Shown piece by piece: positions 58,304 through 64,000 of a stretch of 64,000 nt of DNA (the stretch's first letter is position 1; each line of letters starts with the position of its first letter). Where the stretch lies: the NCBI GenBank assembly GCA_005408345.1, contig SEMN01000158.1, positions 434,001-498,000 of the forward strand. The letters run 5' to 3'. Origin of the DNA: Macquaria australasica (lineage: Eukaryota > Chordata > Actinopteri > Centrarchiformes > Percichthyidae). Both the position numbers and the translations under genes were made by a program. Under the pieces are notes generated by a model, which was given only the letters and a program-made list of their open reading frames with translations, was not told the DNA's origin and made no database searches.

Positions 58304-59511
58304 TGATTGTCTGAACCAACCCATCATTTCTTTATTCTGGCCAAAATCAGACAGCTTGAAAAGAAAGAGTAACTGACTGAAGTTGTTGCATTGTTTGGTC
58401 CAGTTTCCATGGTTTGGTTTTATGGGTGTGAATCATTTGTGTTCCTGTTTATGTTTGTGTGGGTGTGTGCATTTGTTATAAGATCCAAGAACATGATTAA
58501 GACCGGTTATTTAGCTCATTTAATAGGAAAAGTGATGTGTTTTTCTTTCTAACACTTTGTCACAACAATCCATATTTCCCTGCTGCCAGAATGTAATTAA
58601 CACAAAATACTGTTTCACTTGAAGTCAAAACCGGGAAACAATTTGGCACCAACCATCAAGGGGCAGCCAAAACATTCATCTTGCCCTCTGATGCGTGCGT
58701 GAAACCCTCAGTCATCATCCAAGCTTTATCTTCTGACAGCATGATCAGGAGTTTGACATGTGTGCGTGTGCTTGTGACACATTTCAATGTAAAACAGCTT
58801 AAACAGGAAATGTTGCTTTCCTGCCACATGGAGATGATTGGCAGAGGAAGTTATCATTCACAAGCTGACAAGTGCTGTTAACTGTTAGCAGACATCCAGT
58901 CTATAAATGCTGAGTTACATACAAAATACTGTAGATAAGAATGTGATGCAACTAAAAGGCCATATCCAAAGTCGCAAAGTTAGTTATTGTGGTTGCTTTT
59001 AAGTAACTATTTGGCATGTATGCCCTTCACTCATTCATGACTGACAAACACCTGCATAGTCATTAAAATTTTATAAGATAGAAGTCAAAAACTGCTAACA
59101 AGACTTGTCTGTTTGTGAAACAAAATTAAGTAAAAAGTGAAAACAATTGCAGATGGTTTGACACTTGTGCTTGATGGAACAATCATCTATGCAATATGCT
59201 GTCATTTTGTTTTGCTCATAGAAAGTGAATGAGCTTTCTTGTGAAAAATCTGGTGTTACACAGGAAGTAAGGATGCAATCTGCAATTCTGGTTTGTTTGG
59301 AATACAGAGAGGAACTGAGTAATTATCACTGAACACTGATAGCTCCCATGGCTAAACAAAGATAATAGCTAAAAAAAACAAAAAAAAAACATCATCAATA
59401 GAAAGACACTGTTTTATTGAAATGATGCAGTGGAAGTTCAGAAACACACTACAGCAGTGATCAGTTACCACCAAAAATCATCTAACTTGAAACCACAGCT
59501 TTATATTAACA
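58304..59511. other. Unique DNA, no gene
   Basis: No repeat or exon recognised. An A-rich patch lies at about 59368-59390. Confidence 0.5.
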
Positions 59512-59636
59512 ATAGGTCGAATGATGTGTAATGTGAAAGGGGGCCCTTCATAGAGAATTATCACCTGACTCAGCAGTTCCCCTCAGATCTACGGAGCGTT
59601 TTAGCGTCTTTCAGCTCATTGTTTTGTCTTTCCACA
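59512..59636 (-). mobile_element. PR-1 repeat fragment, reverse
   Basis: Matches the left end of the copy at 28530: GTGTAATGTGAAAGGGGGCC, CAGTTCCCCTCAGATCTACG and GTCTTTCAGCTCATTGTTTT. It stops abruptly, so it is truncated. Confidence 0.75.
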
Positions 59637-60867
59637 TAAAGGATTCCACATTCACACCAAATATGAGTGTTTCCTGAAAAAGAAAGCATTGCTCTCAGTG
59701 AGACTTCATTACATAAGCATAAAAAACTGTTAAAAAAAAAACCATTAGAGCACCATGTATTTAGTGGTACTCACTGTACATGTTCATAAAATGCTATCTG
59801 GGCTACAATAATTAGAATTTATTATTCAAGGGTCTAACACTGTGTGAGAGTAGTTTGTAATTAGGAGGGATTTAGAAAGACAAATGTTTTGTTGAAGGTT
59901 TTTCCTCTCTTAGCTGTAAAAACACACTATTTGACATCAGTTATTTCTCTGAACTGGCTGCTGGCTTTGGTTGTTCTAATCATTAATTTGATTACCATTC
60001 ACACCTCTGCCAGCTGTAAAATGAGCTTTGCCTGTATTTATCATAACAAGAGCATGGCTTTCCTTTTAGGATGACCTTGGCATTTTTTTTCACATGTGGA
60101 GGTTTTGTGTGGAAATGTGTTGCAATCGCTCTGCAGTATTAATTATAGGATCTTGAGAAAACACGGCATTTTTTGATTTTCTATGTGGTACTGAATGCTA
60201 ATACAATTGTGCTTTTTAAACTGTGGTTAAGTTGTATAAATTATAGTGAGTCAAAGAAAAAAGCCAAAGGGATCTTTTTCCAAGGGTTCTCATCTTATTG
60301 CATTACATTTAAATGTCATTTTATTTGAGTTGCGCAGAAATGGAAATTATTTTCTGTTTTACTATGTGTGTTTTCCTTCCATTCACTTTCTCCAAAAGAT
60401 ATTAGGAGACCCAATCTGTGAAGCCAAGCTTTCCCACTAGTTCCCCAATGTTTTTGCTGTGAAAGTGCACTTGAAAATTGTTATTGATTTAGATGTAAAC
60501 CAGATTAGCTTAATTAATGATAATGGTATGAAACAGAAACAGAGATTGAATGAGGTTCACCTTTTGGCCCTCACCTTTCTTTCTACTATTGTGCGAGTGC
60601 AGTAGCTCAAAACACAGAAGTTGTTTTTATTCAGTCCTCTGTGTATTTCCTGGAATGTATGTTTGGCTCAGCTCAACATACCCCGGACTGAATGATGTCA
60701 CTGATTAGTTAATCAGTGTTCAAGCCATTTGATCTTCCTGTGTGGTTTTCCAAGTCCAAAATCCATATCGCAGATAGGAGGTTTATGTTTTTCATCATAC
60801 AGACTTTTCTTGGACTCCCTGTCATGGAAGAAGCCGTGCTTACTGGTGCTTTTTGTTTAGTGTTATT
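59637..60867. other. Unique DNA, no gene
   Basis: AT-rich with short homopolymers only. Confidence 0.5.
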
Positions 60868-61150
60868 CTGTTGTTCTGTAATTGATTAATTGTTTGGTCC
60901 ATCCCAGTTTCCCAGAGTCCAAGGTGATGTCTTCAAATGTCTTGTTCTGTCTGACCAACAGTCCAAAGATATTCAGTGTAATATCACAGAAGACCATAAA
61001 AAACAGCAAATATTCATATTCAAATTGCTTGTTTTGCCCAACTAACTCTCCAAGACCCATTAAATCTCATTTAAAAAGGTGGGACAGCAAATGTTTGGCC
61101 TTTTTGCTTGATAAATGAGAAATAATCAATAGATTAACTGGAATTAACTA
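60868..61150 (+). mobile_element. PR-4 repeat copy
   Basis: Contains TTGATTAATTGTTTGGTCCA, AAGGTGATGTCTTCAAATGT, CTGTCTGACCAACAGTCCAA and AGATATTCAGTGTAATATCA. It is co-linear with the copies at 50335 and (reverse) 1515. An AACTAACTCTCCAAGACCC block may be a small internal insertion or subfamily feature. Termini lost. Confidence 0.75.
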
Positions 61151-61740
61151 CCTAACTAACTAGAGGAAGTAACTAATAATAAAATCAACTTGATATCCCA
61201 CAAATAAATAAGAGCACAGCTCATATTAATATAATTTCATGTCATTGTATGTACATATTGTTCTTTCAAATGAAAATAGAAAATCACGTGTGAACCCCAT
61301 TGTAAAAGTCCTTTATCACACAAAGAAGAACTCAGTGACGTGTTGAACTCACATTTTATTGTCCTTCTGGTAATGGCCATGTCACATCTGAGCATGTGTA
61401 GAACACATTAACGGGAACATCGTCAAGTATCATGAAAGTATGAAGCCACATGAACCACAGAGTCTGAGCGAGGACTTTATGGACCAGCTTGTAAAATGTG
61501 TCTACTGTATCAAATACATTAAAGCAGATTTCATTTATTACATGCTCACTTGCAGAATCGGCAAATCTGAGCTCCTGTGTTAAAGCAAAGTGACACCGAT
61601 ATGCTCCCCTTACATCACGTCCACAATGCTGTAATACATAAAACAGCCAGTAGTCTAGAGTTTGTAACATTTCATAGATTAGAACAGACTTCTAATAGAG
61701 AGAGCAGTAATACGTTTTTCTCCTCCTTTCCAATCCAGTG
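61151..61740. other. Unique DNA, no gene
   Basis: A 104-codon minus-strand frame at 61356-61670 is unrecognised and lacks splice framing. Confidence 0.45.
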
Positions 61741-61818
61741 TGTCATCTTACAACCCCTCAGTTGTGAGATGGTCTTGTGACACCTTCAGGGTGTTCCGAC
61801 CTCCAGGTTGGGAACCAC
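61741..61818. mobile_element. Terminal fragment of a hAT-like element
   Basis: Ends GACCTCCAGGTTGGGAACC then ACTG, the classic right terminus (GGTTGGGAACCACTG) of the family seen at 5566-6063, preceded by TTGTGACACCTTCAGGG. The opposite terminus is not found nearby, so only one end survives. Confidence 0.6.
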
Positions 61819-64000
61819 TGCACTAATATAACTATTCAGCATTTTTCTGAATCTCATGGGAATCCCCATGAAATTCTACACCTGATGGCACAAGCACTGG
61901 CAAAGCAAGTGAAGTGGAAGCTTGCCAAGACCTCATATCTTTCTCTTCTCCAGACAAAAGTCTGACAGCAAGAAAACTATAGTTTGTTTAAAATCCAGAG
62001 AAATAAAAGGGGTTTCTTGCTATGGCTTGTGCTTTTAAAGCAGTCAGTGGATTTTGGGTGGTGAATAGACAGCTCAAATCAAAGTTGCGTTGTTGTCTTC
62101 GTGAACATGTTTAATGTTAATATAGCCAAAAACAAGATGTGCTGGTAGTTAGAGGACCCTGGTAATGACTCTGAGACGAGAGGTGAGCAGTGTCGAGTGA
62201 GAGCGAAACCTGGGGAAAGCAGGCAGACACACACACACAGTGACCTCTCATGTGTTTTAGTGAAATATCACAATTATTCAGTCCATTTCACTAAAACGTT
62301 TTAAGAGACCAACTTTCACGCAACTTGCCAATGGTGGCTGGATCACACTTCACAAATTATTGTTGTTTGCAAATTGTAGATACATTTGTATGTCCAACTG
62401 GGCTCCTGTGTGTTGTATGCAAGTATGCCGTTTGTTTTAATTAGTGAAACTTGTCGAAATGAGTAAAAGGGTAATAATCTCATATTGAAAGTTGCTGATT
62501 AGGGTCCCAGTCGCAGATCTCAACTGGAATATTGGTCATCTTGTAATCATTACACCTCATCTGAGACCATTTGTGTCGTTCGTGCAGCCATGACAACTGT
62601 CTGGGACAAAATGTCTTGTAGTGTGAGCAGTGCAGCGATTTTGAAAGTCTTGGAGTCTGTACTAGCTTTAAGACATTCAGTTAATCCTTTAAGTGGGCCA
62701 TGTACCAGTTCCTCTGTTATAACCTGCAGCTGTACCCACAAAAACAAGCCGAGTAGTGTAGTAGTAAACAAAATGTAGGATCATATTTTACTTTGGCATT
62801 GCGAAAAGTCAGATTCCAGGCCCACTGACCTGTGTGTCCCCGCTGCCAGCTGCTAATCAGCCTCGGCCAAACCAGCTCACGGCAGCCACCAGTGCCAGCA
62901 CATCAGCAGCGATGGGAAGCGAGGTTTCCACCACGTTCTGTCTAAACACTTTCAGATGAGAAAGTCCCTGACGTAGGCAAGCTCGAGCAAACGCAAATTA
63001 GGCTGCATTCATGGCTCAGGAGTGTTTTCCATGTGCCTGAGTACACCACTCTGAGGGTTCAATTCCTCTATTTTTTTTTTGTCAGACTTTTTGAGGCAGA
63101 TTACCACCCATAGTACTGCGGTACTCTGTTGACCCTGCGTGAAATGGAGCTTTTGTTTTGGGCTGAATTTGTGGGCTGTCAGGATAGGAATGATGAAAGG
63201 ATAAATATTCTATGGTCCCTTTTATTCCACAAATTAATCATGTCTTGAATTTGTTTTGAGTTGTTGCTTTCTTGAGTCTTGAGACAGTACATCTTGTGCT
63301 CTTTGATAAAGTCAGTCATATAATAACTGTGATAGATTAGATGGGAAGGAAGTGTGGTAAGAGGCTTGGACAGATTATTTGTGTTTGCTGTGGCTCAGCA
63401 TGATGCTCAGAGCCTAACAATGTGTGCCAATTTGTATGTTTTGCGTGGTCATTTTGTACGTCTGTGATTAGTGCTGAAGTGATCATTAATAATAACTGGG
63501 ATCATGGCTCAGGGTGCTCTCACTTCTAAACAAAAACGGTCTGTTCCACAACAAGTGTGTAGAAGGCAGCCGCTCGGATCCCTGCCAGGGGGAACAATAG
63601 TCACTTTGTGGTTCTGGTTTAGCCTGGCCCGTCTCACTGTGTTCCTTTGGTCACCTCCTGCAGCTCCTGTCTATGGGCATTCCTGGCATTCTGCAAGTCT
63701 GAAGTTGACATGATAGAACATTGGTGTTACATAAGAGTTTGGGGATACAGTTTTTTCAATATTACAATGCAACACTTAATACAAAGTCCTTGCACTCCAG
63801 AAAGTCTTGTATATGTTGGATCATTAAGCGCCTGCTGGTGACATGCTGGAAAACTTTTATTTAGCTCCTTCTGTTTGAAACGTGCATTTGTGACAAAAGG
63901 TGGTCTAAGAAGCAGAAACACGGGTGCAATTTTAACCCAAAATGCGTACCAAAATATAGCTGGATGCCCCCAAATCTACATGAACACAACCTCAAATGTG
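61819..64000. other. Unique DNA, no gene
   Basis: 62810-63060 is GC-rich for this window and non-repetitive, ending in a degenerate tRNA-like A-box/B-box pair and a T tract (see rejected items). Short AC run near 62230. No coding exon supported. Confidence 0.45.

Noticed and set aside
63005..63080. tRNA-like spacing: TGGCTCAGG (A box) and GGTTCAATTCC (B box) 44 bp apart, followed by ten T
   Set aside because: The acceptor stem does not pair, the D and anticodon stems do not form, and the T stem is imperfect. At best it is a relic of a tRNA-derived sequence, not a tRNA gene.
1..64000. Defence island, CRISPR array, phage or operon-type system
   Set aside because: Codon structure, repeat content and base composition are those of vertebrate non-coding DNA. 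No array of direct repeats with spacers and no bacterial gene family is seen.

Overview
The window looks like about 64 kb of non-coding nuclear DNA from a spiny-rayed (acanthomorph/percomorph) teleost fish, either a very large intron or a gene-poor intergenic stretch. The reasons are low GC, long dinucleotide microsatellites, no ORF longer than about 140 codons, and many interspersed repeats of kinds I associate with percomorph genomes. I find no bacterial or viral gene, CRISPR array, rRNA or functional tRNA. The only protein-coding candidate is a 96-codon terminal-exon-like frame at 49595-49885 (unrecognised, low confidence).

Layout: 0-16 kb is mostly unique DNA with an AC microsatellite (458-529), a reverse-oriented hAT-like copy (about 1515-1772), a short terminal-inverted-repeat element with a decayed 8-bp target duplication (5566-6063), and repeat copies near 8.5 and 11.7-12.1 kb. 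16-28 kb is rich in transposon debris: two percomorph repeats (16314-16790), a broken LINE endonuclease/linker fragment (18080-18610), the 3' end of a second LINE on the minus strand (19605-20260), an inverted repeat (22160-22301), and a solo LTR (27649-28149) with a perfect 5-bp duplication, apparently inside the 3' tail of a third LINE. 28-35 kb holds a 989-bp hAT-type insertion (32239-33227) with a perfect 8-bp duplication inside an older repeat; it carries two adjacent long palindromes. 35-64 kb is mostly unique DNA with scattered repeats, a tRNA-derived SINE (45706-45906) and a 90-bp GT microsatellite (51709-51798).

Nothing forms an operon or pathway. The clearest biology is the insertion history: several old short repeat families (called PR-1 to PR-6 here, working names only) are present in multiple diverged copies, and three show younger DNA inserted into older repeats. 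The unique stretches contain a few motif clusters (paired octamers, a TAATC/GATTA cluster, GATA and homeodomain palindromes, a DR1 site) that could be enhancers; without a cross-species alignment these remain candidates. Family names for repeats rest on recognition of characteristic sequence, not on a database search.
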